Below, in pieces: positions 12,001 through 23,500 of a DNA stretch of 64,000 nt; position 1 is the first letter of the stretch; every line of letters begins with the position of its first letter. Below the pieces are notes generated by a model, which worked only from the letters and a program-made list of their open reading frames with translations, searched no databases and was not told the DNA's origin. This stretch comes from Mactromeris polynyma. Lineage: Eukaryota > Mollusca > Bivalvia > Venerida > Mactridae. Location of the stretch: NCBI GenBank assembly GCA_032209605.1, contig JASFXZ010000003.1, positions 35,304,762 through 35,368,761 on the forward strand, written 5' to 3'. The translations under genes were made by a program, and so were the position numbers.

Positions 12001-15000
12001 GCAATTTTCAAAATAAAACACAATTTTTTATGTATTTTGAAATCAAGGACTCTTTACAGTGTCATGTCACCGAAAATGTGTACGAGCCTACGAGGCATGG
12101 TTTAGACTACACTGACTACATGTTCTCTCTCCCTTCTCCATATATATTATAGGACACTTATCAATGAGAATGTAAAAAAGTATTTTTTTAAAGAGTTTAC
12201 AGACTTATTATTGCAAAATAAAAAGAATTATAACATAAAACAAGATGAAATTATGTTGACATTGTTAAATATTTATTTTGTACGAAAATTATTGTCAAGT
12301 TAATTTGCATTTGCCAGTCATATCTCGAGGTTGAAAAATAAATAGAAAATTGTCGGAACTACTTTCTGTTGTGTCGACTTTCGTATACATGTACAAACAA
12401 CAGAATTACACATGTAATTTTTTGCTTGGCTGCATATAGGAGGTCAAGGTAATGTTTTGACGAAAACAGCTGTCATGTCATGAATGGAATCTTACATTTG
12501 TGGTCATTTTTTATAGAATTTATTAAACTTGTCATCTGAAACCAATAAAAACTCCACAAAGCCCACATTTAAGATGAGTTTAATAAATTCTATAAACATT
12601 CCCAATTGTGCAAGATCCTTGATATCTATAGTTTAAAGCCATAATTATACATCAAACGACCTACACATGGTTTTAACAGTCTCAGTGGCCCGCTATATTA
12701 CTGTACATAAATAAACTGACTACAATGTACATCACAAATAATTGTTTGATTAACAACACCGTATAAATGAATGTAAGCATTTCATACTATACCTTACCTT
12801 TGTCAAAGTATCCCTGCTTTGTGTGTCCTTGCTGAGTGAATTACCAGCTATTACAACCCCTACAATATTTGAAGTTCCCTTTTGTTGTCCTGGATCACCT
12901 AAAAAACCAGTTACTGTGTCAACAAACATCTGTAATGCAAACTGCTGCTCAGACTTGGCACCAATCTCTAGACCCGATACAAACGCCAAGTACCTGAAAA
13001 CAAATATTAACATACAACGATATATATAATAAAATATTACAACATTTGACATCCCAAGTATTAACCATATGTTGCAAGTTAAAAGAATATCAAGCATAAT
13101 CAAATAGCCAAACAGTGTGAAGAATTCAATTGCAGTTAACAAGCAGGAAAAGTTGCCATCATTCAGGGTTCAGATAGAGCTCATTGACGACGGATATTAG
13201 ACAATTAAAATTCAATATGGATTGGTTGCCCTGGACCCTAATAGATTTGTTCGAGATCCCTGACCCATCCATAACATGGTTCATCTCATCCTTTACTACA
13301 TAAGTTATAGACAATCCTGATTCTATGATCAATACAATCTGGTTAGAGAACAGTCTTACCTATCTTCATCTAATTCAGGTAGAGGTTTCTGTTTGGGTAA
13401 CTCCTGGAAGCAGTACTCTTCTACATAAAACTTCCCTTTATCATCCTCAGGTTCCTGACCATACACAGCCACGATCACACCTGAATTATAAATAATATAC
13501 AGTTAAAAATCATCAATATTATATTAAAGCTATGTTTCCGAAATACCCAAAATCTAACCATTTGTAGTCTTAACAATGCCTATGTATCCTACATTTTATC
13601 CACATTTAAATTGCTTCAATTTTGACTAGCATCAGTAGTGCATACTTATTTGCTTGTCCATTACAAGTGTTTAATTATAATCAAAGACAATGATACCAAC
13701 ACAAAAGTTATACAGCTGTTCCTATTGTAACCCATTTCCTTATTTAACTCCTGTGTCCACTGTTACATAATCACTGGTTGACTTCTATGTCCATTGTTCT
13801 TCATACTATTATCAATATCATTGTTATAACATATGTAATTTCGAAATTCCACAGAAATCTGCATTAACTAAGACCTGTGAAACACAATCTAACCTCACGT
13901 ACGTATTTCGTTGCAATTCATGCTATACCAAATTTAACGATATTCAATAAGAAATTGGTCGATAGGAGGCTTACAATAATATATAACAGATCACTTGCAC
14001 ACAATGCATGCAGTACCGAAAGTAACGTAGTAATGTAAAAACAGACACCTAACTTAAGGACAATTAAAATACTTGATGTGTAAATTCTGCAGAAAAAAAT
14101 ACAGCCAATCATATACATGTACACTTAAAAAGCAATACAAGGTATACAAAAGGTATTAGCAGTCAATAAAAAGTGGCACACATACATAATACAAAGTAAA
14201 CATAATGCTGATTGTATCATATAAAGCAGATATAGGAATTATTGCCTCAAAATGTTTGTGAGTCAAAGATAATTACCCGTGACTGAAGTTTCTACTTTGA
14301 GTTCCCCAACAAGTACAATTCTCTGCAATTCATCTTCTAGAATCAATTTATCATCAGGACTTGTAAACTTTGATGGTATTGGCTGTGGTAACAATCCATG
14401 CTGAAAGGAAAACAACGAGAAACTAAAGCTACACAAAAGTGAAAGTTTTAAACCAAGCAATACGACATCCCCTTGCAAAACAAACAACATTGAAGTGTTT
14501 TACAAATATTTTGACTATTTAATAAAGCAGATATTGTATCAATGAATTCAAAACGGATTGTCAGGACAACGAAACTAGTAGTGATGAAACGAGTAGAATG
14601 ATATCAATATTTTCAATGCATTGATTAAGACTAAGAGCTAAATAGAATTCAAATCATTGACAAAATGAATCTGAAAGTTTATTTAAAAGTGTATGATGAT
14701 TATAATCCTTAAAGTACTGGCTTCTACATACAAGTAATAACTGAGTAGTGTCCAGTGAATATATTGAGAAAATGAAAATTGCTTTCCAATTATGAATCAA
14801 TATATCACCTCCTATTCAATTTAATTATGTTTCGATTCCAATTTTACATCATTAGTTGTAAGTCATGCGCATAGGAGCTGGGGACACAGGAGTTGCGGCA
14901 ATGGGGCCGTGGACATTTTATGATCCCTACTTCTCATCTGTATCTAAAACTAATCAAAACCAGTCACACATTTTATAAGTGTTATCATCAATACGAGGGG

Positions 15001-17937
15001 AGTCGCTAGTACCCTGACTGCCATCTAGGGTGCAAAAACATTTGGCGGTTTAATGAAGACATGAAAGGAAGCATACTAACCAGGTGACAAGTATATTTAT
15101 TTTGGCATTATTTTGAATCTTAAAATGGTGATAATTACATTTACTCGACGATCAATTAATTGGCGATAATCTTTGAAATGGATGTTCCAAAACAATAACA
15201 GTTCGTGTCTTTTTTACAAAATAACACATATGTATGAATAAATGTAATAATTTTTTAAACACATTTTCGGAAACTTTCATACTAAAAGTGATGGATTTCG
15301 CAGCCCCAATGCTCAATACCTTCCAATGCGCCTGTTAGTACATATATACCTCATAACTAATCTCCTTCAATATACTAGGTTGCAATTCCATTTGTTTAAA
15401 CAATGTACCAACAACAACACATTTCTTATCACTTTTCAGCTCATGCAGTTTCCTAATAAGCACATTTTCACCTGAAAATAAATATATCAATATAATCATT
15501 TACACAATCAGGCAAAAGAAGAAAAATATTCCGTGTAGATAATAATGCTCTAGTCAAAACTTTATTTAAATGGCATCTATAGATAAAAGGTCATCAGTGT
15601 CATGAAAAGAAGAAAATATTAAAGGCTTCAGTTACTATTTAAAGCATAACATATTTTTATTTTTATGCAGCCATGAAAGAATGAACTTAGGATATCATAA
15701 TTTTATCACTTTTTAACGATTTAAATAAACTGCAGCCTGCAAGAAACCTGTCAAAGTTTGTAGTACTTTTTCCTACAAGATGGATTTCAGCTAAGATGTT
15801 CAGTAACAAATATAATTTTAAACGTCTCAAGTGCGATGATTTCATTGCTATGAAAACCAGTCTTCAGATTGACCACTGTCGGTTTCACTTTCAGTATCAA
15901 TTACAATTCAAGAAATGTTTCGTAATATGAAATAAGAACAGGGCAGTCGCTGAATTTTTTTGGAGAAGTGACTTCTCCCTCCAGTCAAATTAGGGAGACT
16001 TAAAAGGAGAAGTGATATTTTTCGGATTGTCGATATGCGCGTTGTAACCAGTTTGTTTTGGATACATTTTCTTTTTTCAACAACGATGTATGTTGTCTAA
16101 TTAAATTACAAAATCAAATAAATAATGATGACAAAGCAAAATGTGAATCAATCTTATATTTAATAACCAAGGACATTTCACACCCTGACAATATAACAAT
16201 GTTACATATATGAATCATCAACACACAAATACGTTCATTGCAATTTCGTTCTTCGTCAGTTTTGCAGTCAGGACTTTCTGCATAGGTCTCTGGCAGCTCA
16301 GTGTTTACTGCTGCACCGCATTCAGATGTTGTTTCGCTGAAAATATACAAAGAGAATTTATTTATATAAATACTTGTTAATAGAATTCTTTTAATCTATT
16401 TTCTACTATTCCTATTCATTCTGTTTCATCCTTTTTTTAATATTAATGCACTGCCCTGACTTCAAGTTATATTCAGGATGACACTTCTAAATATGCAGTG
16501 GTTATTTTAAAATCGATCAACAGTTCATGAAGTCCCTATTTCAGTTAGTTTACGTTTCAAACCAGGTTTGGACGAATCGCCATTTAACCAGATGCTACGG
16601 ACATTGCGATGTTTTCTATTCGAGTTTTGTGCTAAGAATAATAGTTATGCAGTTACTTTTTGGGAATAATCAATTGATAATTGGACATATGATCATTTTT
16701 CGCTGTAAAGCAGCACCGCGTTTAATTACTTTCACTCGCAAACTGAAGTTTTTCGCAGTTTGCAATTCGAACGATGTGTTCAAAAGTCGCCGAAATACAA
16801 TTAAAGAACCTACCCTTTTACTCATTATCCATATCGTAAAGTACCCGACACAATCTTCAATTGAATTCATCCCGCAAAGGTGCTAATCGCCATCATTTAA
16901 TTGTTCTTAAAGTTGTCAAAAACAACACCTCCACTCGTGAACTTGCAATTTGTTAACTGTTACCCGGCTTCCGTTTACTGCTACGACGCTTCAATGTCGA
17001 AGTTGGGACAAAGTCATTCACTGTTTATTGAACTCGCAATGAAAACAAGTGCCGATGTATAACAACGGGGAACATACGACACGCTGACTGCGAGGTGTCA
17101 AATCAATTGGATTACCTATTTTTTTATGATTCTTCTACCCAGTCTATACAAGTCGCTGTATCAGGCGATCTGCATGGCTAATCGTATTGTTTTGACTGCG
17201 GGAATGCTCTGCCTACCTCTCGCTGATTTACAGCATCTGAGCATCTGTAACTTCGCAAAAATTGTCGGCGAAGTCAATTACGCTTTGATCTAGCGAATGG
17301 GCGAAGTGTCACAATTTTAGGCGACCACTTCACTCAAGTCGCCCCCTCGCGAGAGCCCTGATGAAATAAGAATATTATGTTATCCATATAAATGCAAATA
17401 TACGCATCACATTCAGGTGATACACTTCCTACAGTGGTGTCAGGACACTTTGGACAATATGCTTGTTTTCAAGTATGGTCCTTAGTGTCCCCAAATTATA
17501 GTCCAAAGTGTCCCGTAATTTCCCTTAATATGGTCCGAAGTGACCTGAATATGGTCCGAAGTGTCTGGTCCATAATGTCAGTGGTCCGAAGTGTCCATAA
17601 TTACCGTTCTTATCGACTGCAAGTCGACTCAAAATAAGCTCTGCCAACCTGGAATTGTTTATTAACAATTCTTAAGAGACCAAACCATTTCGTAAGAATT
17701 CAAGTTTCACTTACCCCATTTACTTCTCGCTGCAGATTCAAGAGTGGGTCGCATAGTGAGAAGACGCTCGGAGTACAAATGGGCATATTGTCGTAAGAAG
17801 TTACGGTCTTTCAATCTGAATTTTTCTCGCGATTCTGCAACATTGCAACATTTTCTTTCCAAATCGATATTTCCTTCAGTTGGACATGACAGCAAAGACT
17901 CTACATCCTGTGGGTTTGGTTTGTTTGAATAAAACAT
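9027..17937 (-). CDS. POLD2: DNA polymerase delta subunit 2 (p50), complete, 10 coding exons
   Basis: POLD2 is the B-subunit scaffold of DNA polymerase delta, which links the catalytic subunit to the other accessory subunits during lagging-strand synthesis and repair in the nucleus. Coding exons in gene order: 17937-17715, 15471-15350, 14400-14277, 13480-13360, 12993-12798, 11992-11912, 11576-11419, 10323-10196, 9844-9743 and 9187-9027. They sum to 1416 nt (471 residues plus TGA), and every phase matches across AG/GT sites. Human POLD2 is 469 residues. Recognisable segments: [20 protein letters not shown] (N-terminus), [36 protein letters not shown] (OB-fold part), [29 protein letters not shown] and [19 protein letters not shown] (inactive calcineurin-like phosphoesterase part). 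I chose the ATG at 17937 because MF matches the family start; the frame is open upstream only with a GTG. Nothing looks broken. Confidence 0.97.
11023..11348. repeat. 41-bp tandem repeat, about 8 near-identical copies, POLD2 intron
   Basis: The unit contains GTCCTAGGTCTCATGTCACT followed by TATCTACCACACACAAACACA and repeats with an exact 41-bp period. Inner copies look identical by eye. It lies in the intron between POLD2 coding exons 7 and 8, close to the donor of exon 7. The homogeneity points to recent expansion. Confidence 0.95.
15939..17360. mobile_element. 1.4-kb DNA-transposon-like insertion in POLD2 intron 1
   Basis: The left end is CAGGGCAGTCGC and the reverse complement of the right end is CAGGGCTCTCGC, 10 of 12 matching. 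The 12 bases outside each end are identical (ATGAAATAAGAA at 15927-15938 and 17361-17372), a target-site duplication. CAGGG-type ends are typical of hAT elements, but hAT makes 8-bp duplications, so the class is open. Inside there is a perfect palindrome GGAGAAGTGACTTCTCC near 15962 and diverged GCGAAGTG-rich sequence near the right end. No full transposase frame is present, so it would be non-autonomous. A minus-strand open frame at 16114-16350 could be a remnant. Confidence 0.7.
17425..17605. repeat. Degenerate short repeats of a GGTCCGAAGTGTC motif
   Basis: Variants of TGGTCCGAAGTGTC (also AGTCCAAAGTGTC, GGTCCTTAGTGTC) recur about six times between the inserted element and POLD2 exon 1. 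Spacing is irregular. No function is evident. Confidence 0.6.
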
Positions 17938-18129
17938 TTCTGGTATTCGAATAACGACAGGCGAATTATAATACACTACGATAGCTTAATTCGAAGGAGT
18001 TATTTTTTCAACAACCATTTCCCGCCATTTTAAGTGAAGAGTAGCGTAAATGTAATGTACCTAAAGATTTTTTATCATCAGCAAGAACATTACTCTTTGG
18101 ATACGAAATGGCATGGCGCATCGAATTTA
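17938..18129 (-). promoter_or_regulatory. Likely POLD2 promoter and 5' UTR region
   Basis: This is the sequence immediately upstream of the POLD2 start codon on the minus strand. No TATA box stands out. Assigned by position only. Confidence 0.3.
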
Positions 18130-18570
18130 ACTGAAACGTTCTAGAATGCAAAGACCCAGATATTTGGTATCTAGGTCTTTGGAGAATGGAAGCAGAACAA
18201 AAAATAATGAGGGGTGTAAACTAGAGCTAGATCTGTCTAAATTTATAATAAAGTGGGAAACTGTGAAGAAGAGAGAAGTGAAGTGAGTTCGTATATAGAC
18301 TCAAAAAATAGGGAAGGTTACACACAAATAGAGAACATCTCAGGACTGTTCAATAACATGAAGAGAAACACAGCAGAACAACGGCATCATGACCTTGTGT
18401 AGTAATGTGGGCACACGGACCTATATACAGGTATATAGGTCCGTGGTGGGCACAAACATTTAAACCAGTTATAATAGAAGTAATGCAAAACTTTGCACTT
18501 AACCCGCGTTATACATTGCCCCAAAGATCTAAATACCATTTTTTAGGTCTTTGATTGCCCTAAAACCCCT
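18130..18570. repeat. Pair of short hairpins with AAAGACC/GGTCTTT arms
   Basis: Two similar hairpin-forming segments, AAAGACCCAGAT...ATCTAGGTCTTT near 18150-18182 and AAAGATCTAAATACC...GGTCTTT near 18525-18556, bracket about 400 bp. They may be the ends of a MITE; no target duplication was identified. Confidence 0.4.
18415..18444. repeat. Perfect 13-bp inverted repeat with 4-nt loop
   Basis: ACGGACCTATATA, loop CAGG, then TATATAGGTCCGT: perfect arms. It lies between the two hairpins of the 18130-18570 region. Confidence 0.85.
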
Positions 18571-20197
18571 CTCAGAATAAAAAAAATGATTAAGCTTGTA
18601 GAAACTGTTGCTAGCCTAAGTGGCGAACGTCGATAGATCTAGATGTAAAACAATATTCAGTGACGGTGGAATCATTCATAATGAAAGTAAAACAAAGTCA
18701 CGTAGATCTAATTTATTTAGAAAATAAAATAAAAAAGATTGACTAATTTTAAAAGCATAACATAAGAGAGTATCCAAAACAGCAGTCAGCTCAGAAAGAA
18801 ACTAAATAAATGAAATGCAAACCATAACGCAACAAACATTGGCCATGAATGTGAAAAATAATGACGTCATAAGGCACATGATAATTGAAAGGTACTTTGA
18901 ACATGAAATACTTCTTGTAGAGAACAGGGCCTACCAATTCATGTTGTGAAATGAAACTGAAAAGGGGAAAACATAACTCCAGATATATGAGGGATGACTA
19001 GCAAAACACTTAATGTGCTGTGCACAAGGTAAACGTCTGTGCATATAAATATGCTAACACCATAATAGAAATAACGTGCAATTAACATAACTCTGTAAAG
19101 ACGCACAACATAAAGGTCATATGAGATCACAACAAGATACAGCACAACAAATCACAAAACATGTATCTTTTTCGTGTTCTTTAATGTTCATGTCCTGATC
19201 TTTTTGGTCTTGCATGTTTTGTGTCCCCCACAATGCGTGTACAATGTGCGATGCTGTTAGTAAAACAACATAAATGGAGATTCGTTAATTTCACATTGTA
19301 GTGATTTTGAGTAATCTCATATGTGACAAGTCTTTAATTAAGGAGACTAAGTTGAAACAGGGAACACAACAAACGAGTGACAATGCCTCCCCATACAGAC
19401 CCCCGGGAAAACAACAGTCCACAAAACATCAGGCAGTGAGGGTAAACAGGGCCTGTGAGCAAGGGTGGTTGGAATGGCCTGACCGACCATAAGTGACACA
19501 TAAGGATAATTAAGGAGGACGAACAGGGGGGATTTAATTGATGTCATACAGCAAGGAACAAATCAAGAAAAATAGCAACAATAGGCCGAAAGGGGTAAGA
19601 AAGTAACATGAACACTATATCAAGTGAAAGAATTGCGCATGGGAAAAGGAAACTTTAACATACATCTATTTAAAACACAAATTAAAATAATAATCATGCA
19701 GCGATTTACAGCCTGTCAGAAAAAATACTTGGGCATTTAATCGATTTAACAGCTATCAAACCTCACACTTAATCGCTATATGGTCATCGATTTCCAACAC
19801 ACATACATAAATTGACTAGGCAGTAACTAATCATTAAAAGCAATTATAGCCGTTACGTACATATCACAACAAACAAATTGTGTACAATCCAGCACGGAGA
19901 AACAAGCAGCCTCAGTCTGACCTCGCTCTAAAAAAACAAGATTATTTACATTCGAATACGAAATAACTACAAAATATTAAATGAATAAGCTTAAGTAAAG
20001 TCAACATGAAAAAAAATGTAGGTGATAATTAGACATAGACTGGCGCACCGACTGTTTACGCCTGTGCAAGTGAAGACACCAGAGAATGTTAAAGTCTAGA
20101 AATTTAAGAAATTGAAATTACAAAAACCAACGTGTTTAGCCCGACAAATATCAGTACGCCCATTATGAACATAAGTAAAATAGACAACAAGACGAAC
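18571..20197. other. No gene seen; repeat-rich flank
   Basis: AT-rich with no coherent open frame. It includes an interspersed repeat at 19365-19490 and probably the 5' flank of the broken MULE-type gene that the LTR element has split. Confidence 0.4.
19365..19490 (+). repeat. Interspersed repeat shared with 57560-57690
   Basis: ACAATGCCTCCCCATACAGA, then a CCGGG(A/T)AAACAACA motif, CATAAAACAT-like sequence and GGAATGGCCTG recur in the same order and orientation at 57560-57690. The two copies are diverged but clearly colinear. Confidence 0.7.
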
Positions 20198-20207
20198 ATG
20201 ATCAATG

Positions 20208-20212
20208 GTCAC
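20208..20212 (+). repeat. 5-bp target-site duplication (left)
   Basis: GTCAC immediately precedes the 5' LTR and is repeated exactly at 24996-25000 after the 3' LTR, as expected for Ty3/Gypsy integration. Confidence 0.85.
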
Positions 20213-20444
20213 TGTAATGATGTTCAACAACTGACCACTTTGATTTAACCTTTGAACTCTCAGAACTCTGTAGCTTAGTAAATTTCCACTGTATATTATG
20301 TATGATGTTATCCCGCCTAGCCGGCAGTCTTTAGATTAAAGTTCAACTGTAAACACGCTTGTGTTGTTGCTTTTATCATAGTCACATTTGTGAACTACAA
20401 GACCACCAATAACACTGATAATACCACAATCAGAAAACATAACA
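20213..20444 (+). repeat. 5' LTR
   Basis: Starts TGTAATGATGTTCAAC and ends GAAAACATAACA. Nearly identical to 24764-24995; the one difference I see is in the terminal heptamer (A here, T in the 3' copy). Confidence 0.95.
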
Positions 20445-20457
20445 TGGTGTCAGAAGT
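20445..20457 (+). promoter_or_regulatory. Primer binding site of the LTR element
   Basis: TGGTGTCAGAAGT directly abuts the 5' LTR. TGG is the complement of a tRNA 3' CCA end. I cannot name the priming tRNA from the sequence alone. Confidence 0.75.
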
Positions 20458-20507
20458 AAAAACGAATTGGATTAAATATAATTGTTAAAAAAATAATTAC
20501 ATTAAAA

Positions 20508-23500
20508 ATGGAAGGATTATCAGTGCCAGTGATGAACTGGGAGGCAACAAACTTGCCTGAACATTGGATTAAGTTTCAAAGACACGTGGAACTAATGTTT
20601 AAAGGACCTTTGAGTAGTAAAACCGATGAGGAAAAGGTATCGTATCTTTTAATATGGATTGGCGACAAAGGAAGAGATATTTACGCCTCATGGGAACCCA
20701 TGGTAGACGAAGATGTGAACAAAATATCGGCATATTATGAGAAATTCAAGGCCCACGTGCAGCCTTCATTGAACCCAATATTTGCTAGGTATAAGTTCAA
20801 CAACGAGGTTCAAGGAAGTGATAACATTGATGCTTTTGTAACCCGCCTTCGTTTAAGTGCAGTGGACTGTAACTTCAACGACAAGGACGATATGATTAGA
20901 GACAGGATTGTGTTTGGTACCAGTTGTACAAAAATCAGGGAGAAACTGATAAACAAAGGTGAAGGGCTAACACTGCAAGTTGCAGTACAAATAGCTCAAA
21001 CACACGAGTATTCAAAACAACAGCTGGACTCTATGTCAGCATCAAACGATGTGCATGCAGTTCAGAAAAATAATCACAGTCAAAGAAGACGGAAGACGTA
21101 TCCACAAAGGAACGGAGATGAAAACAAATGTGCACGTTGTGGACACTATAAGCACAGTCAAGGTGACAAGTGCCCGGCAGAAAACGCCAAGTGTTTTAAT
21201 TGTGGAAAAATGAACCACTTTTCTTCAGTGTGCAAATCAAAGAGCAAACGTGTCGACAATGTGGACAATCAGAGAAGCCAAGGACACAATGGTAGCGACA
21301 GTGATGACTACGAGGATAATAATTTTTATGTTGATACGGTAAATTTTAAATCTTCTGCTCCTGATCGTGCCTTTGTTAAAATTGACCTTGGTCCCTCCAG
21401 AGTCCCTACTAAGTTCAAAATAGACACCGGAAGTGCGGTGGATATTTTGCCTATGAGTCACTTTCAGAAACTGAACATTAAATATCCCCTTGAAACCCCA
21501 CACAGTCAGCTAACCTCATACACAGGCAACATGTTACCTGTATGCGGTACTATCAAATTACCTCTGAGATATGATGACAAGATGTGTGAATCAACATGCT
21601 TTGTTGTGGATAGCCACACAGTGCCCCTGTTGAGTTTACAAACGTCTGTTGATCTAGGGTTAATCAAACTGATATACTCAATAGAACCAATAAATTGCTC
21701 TCTTGATAAGCAGAAGGTTATGACAGAGTATGGGGAATTGTTCAATGGTGTAGGGGTTATTCCGGGTGAAAGTAAACTTCACATTAGGCCTGACGCTATA
21801 CCCGTAATAAACGCTCCTAGACGAGTACCAGAAGCCTTGAGAGACAGACTACTGGTTGAACTGAAACGTATGGAGAAGGAGGGTATTATTACTAAGGTCA
21901 CCGAGCCCACAGACTGGGTTAACTCCCTTGCCATTGTCTCTAAGAAATCCGGTTCTTTAAGAATTTGTATTGACCCTAAAGCCCTAAATGAGGCTATAAG
22001 AAGACCGCATTACCCTATGCGCACTATGGAGGACGTGACCTCGAGACTGTCTGGAGCTAAGTTCTTCAGTATACTTGACATTACACACGCATATTGGAGT
22101 GTCAAGCTTGACAAGAAATCCTCCATGTTGACCACTTTCAGCACGGTATTTGGCAGATATCGTTGGCTGAGACTGCCCTATGGCATTTCTGCATCTGGCG
22201 ACATCTTTATGCAGAAAGTAGACCAAATATTTGAAGGACTGACTGGCCTTACTGCCATTGTTGATGACATTTTGATATATGGAAAAACTCGAGAGGAACA
22301 CGACGTAAACTTGCGCAATACCCTCGAGCGAGCCAAATCTGTGGGAATTAAGTTTAATCCTGATAAATGTATCATAGGCGTAACGGAAGTACCGTTCTTT
22401 GGTCATTTGATTACTGAGACAGGACTTAAACCAGACACATCAAAGATCGAGGCAATATCAAACCTAGAGATCCCCAAGAACAGACAAGAGTTAGAAAATG
22501 TACTTGGGATGGCCAATTACCTTCAGAAATTCTCACCGAATTTGGCTGAGGTAACAAATCCCATGAGATGTCTTATCAAGAAAGACAATGCATTCGTATG
22601 GGATGCACCCCAGACTGAGGCTTTCTCAAAAATGAAAGCAATCATTACGCAATGTCCGGTTCTTGCGTACTTTGACACAAAACAGCCAGTCACACTAGAA
22701 TGCGATGCATCACAGAATGGTGTAGGTGCAACTATTATCCAAAATGGTCACCCAGTTGCATTTGCATCAAGGACATTGACGGACACAGAATCTAGGTATG
22801 CCAACATAGAGCGAGAGCTATTAGCAATATTGTTTGGATGCACGCGCTTCCATCAGTATGTATACGGTAGACATGTTACTGTTCATTCAGATAATAAGCC
22901 CTTAAGTTCAATTATGTTGAAAAACTTGTCCGCATGTCCACCAAGACTTCAGAGAATGAGGCTACAGCTATCTAAATATGACATTGACGTACGTCACGTT
23001 AGTGGCAAACTTATACCTATTAGTGACTTATTGTCTAGGCAGCCACTCAAGGAGAAGCTGAACATAAAAGGCCTTGACCTCCACGTACACACTGTACTGC
23101 AAGGTTTAAACATAACTGACCGCAGACTTGAGTCATTGAAACATGACACTCAGAATGATGCTACTATGCAACTTCTGAAACAGACGATTATTGACGGTTG
23201 GCCTAATTCCCGCACTGACTGCAGCCCTGCGATAGTTGAGTTCTGGAATCATAGGGACGAACTGTCGGCTGCTAGTGACCTTATCTTTAGAGGTCAGAAA
23301 ATTGTTATTCCTCTCACCGCAAGACAGCAACTGATTGAGTCAGTGCATCAAGGTCACATGGGAGTAGAAAAATGCTTACAAAGAGCCAAGGACGTAATGT
23401 TTTGGCCTGGTATGACAAAACAGATCACAGATCATGTAAACCAATGCCCAATATGTCAAAGACACAGGTATTCTAATGCTAAGGAGCCTTTGACACCCCA

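Noticed and set aside
16527..16886. 119-residue plus-strand frame inside POLD2 intron 1
   Set aside because: It lies inside the inserted element and shows no transposase motif or recognisable domain.
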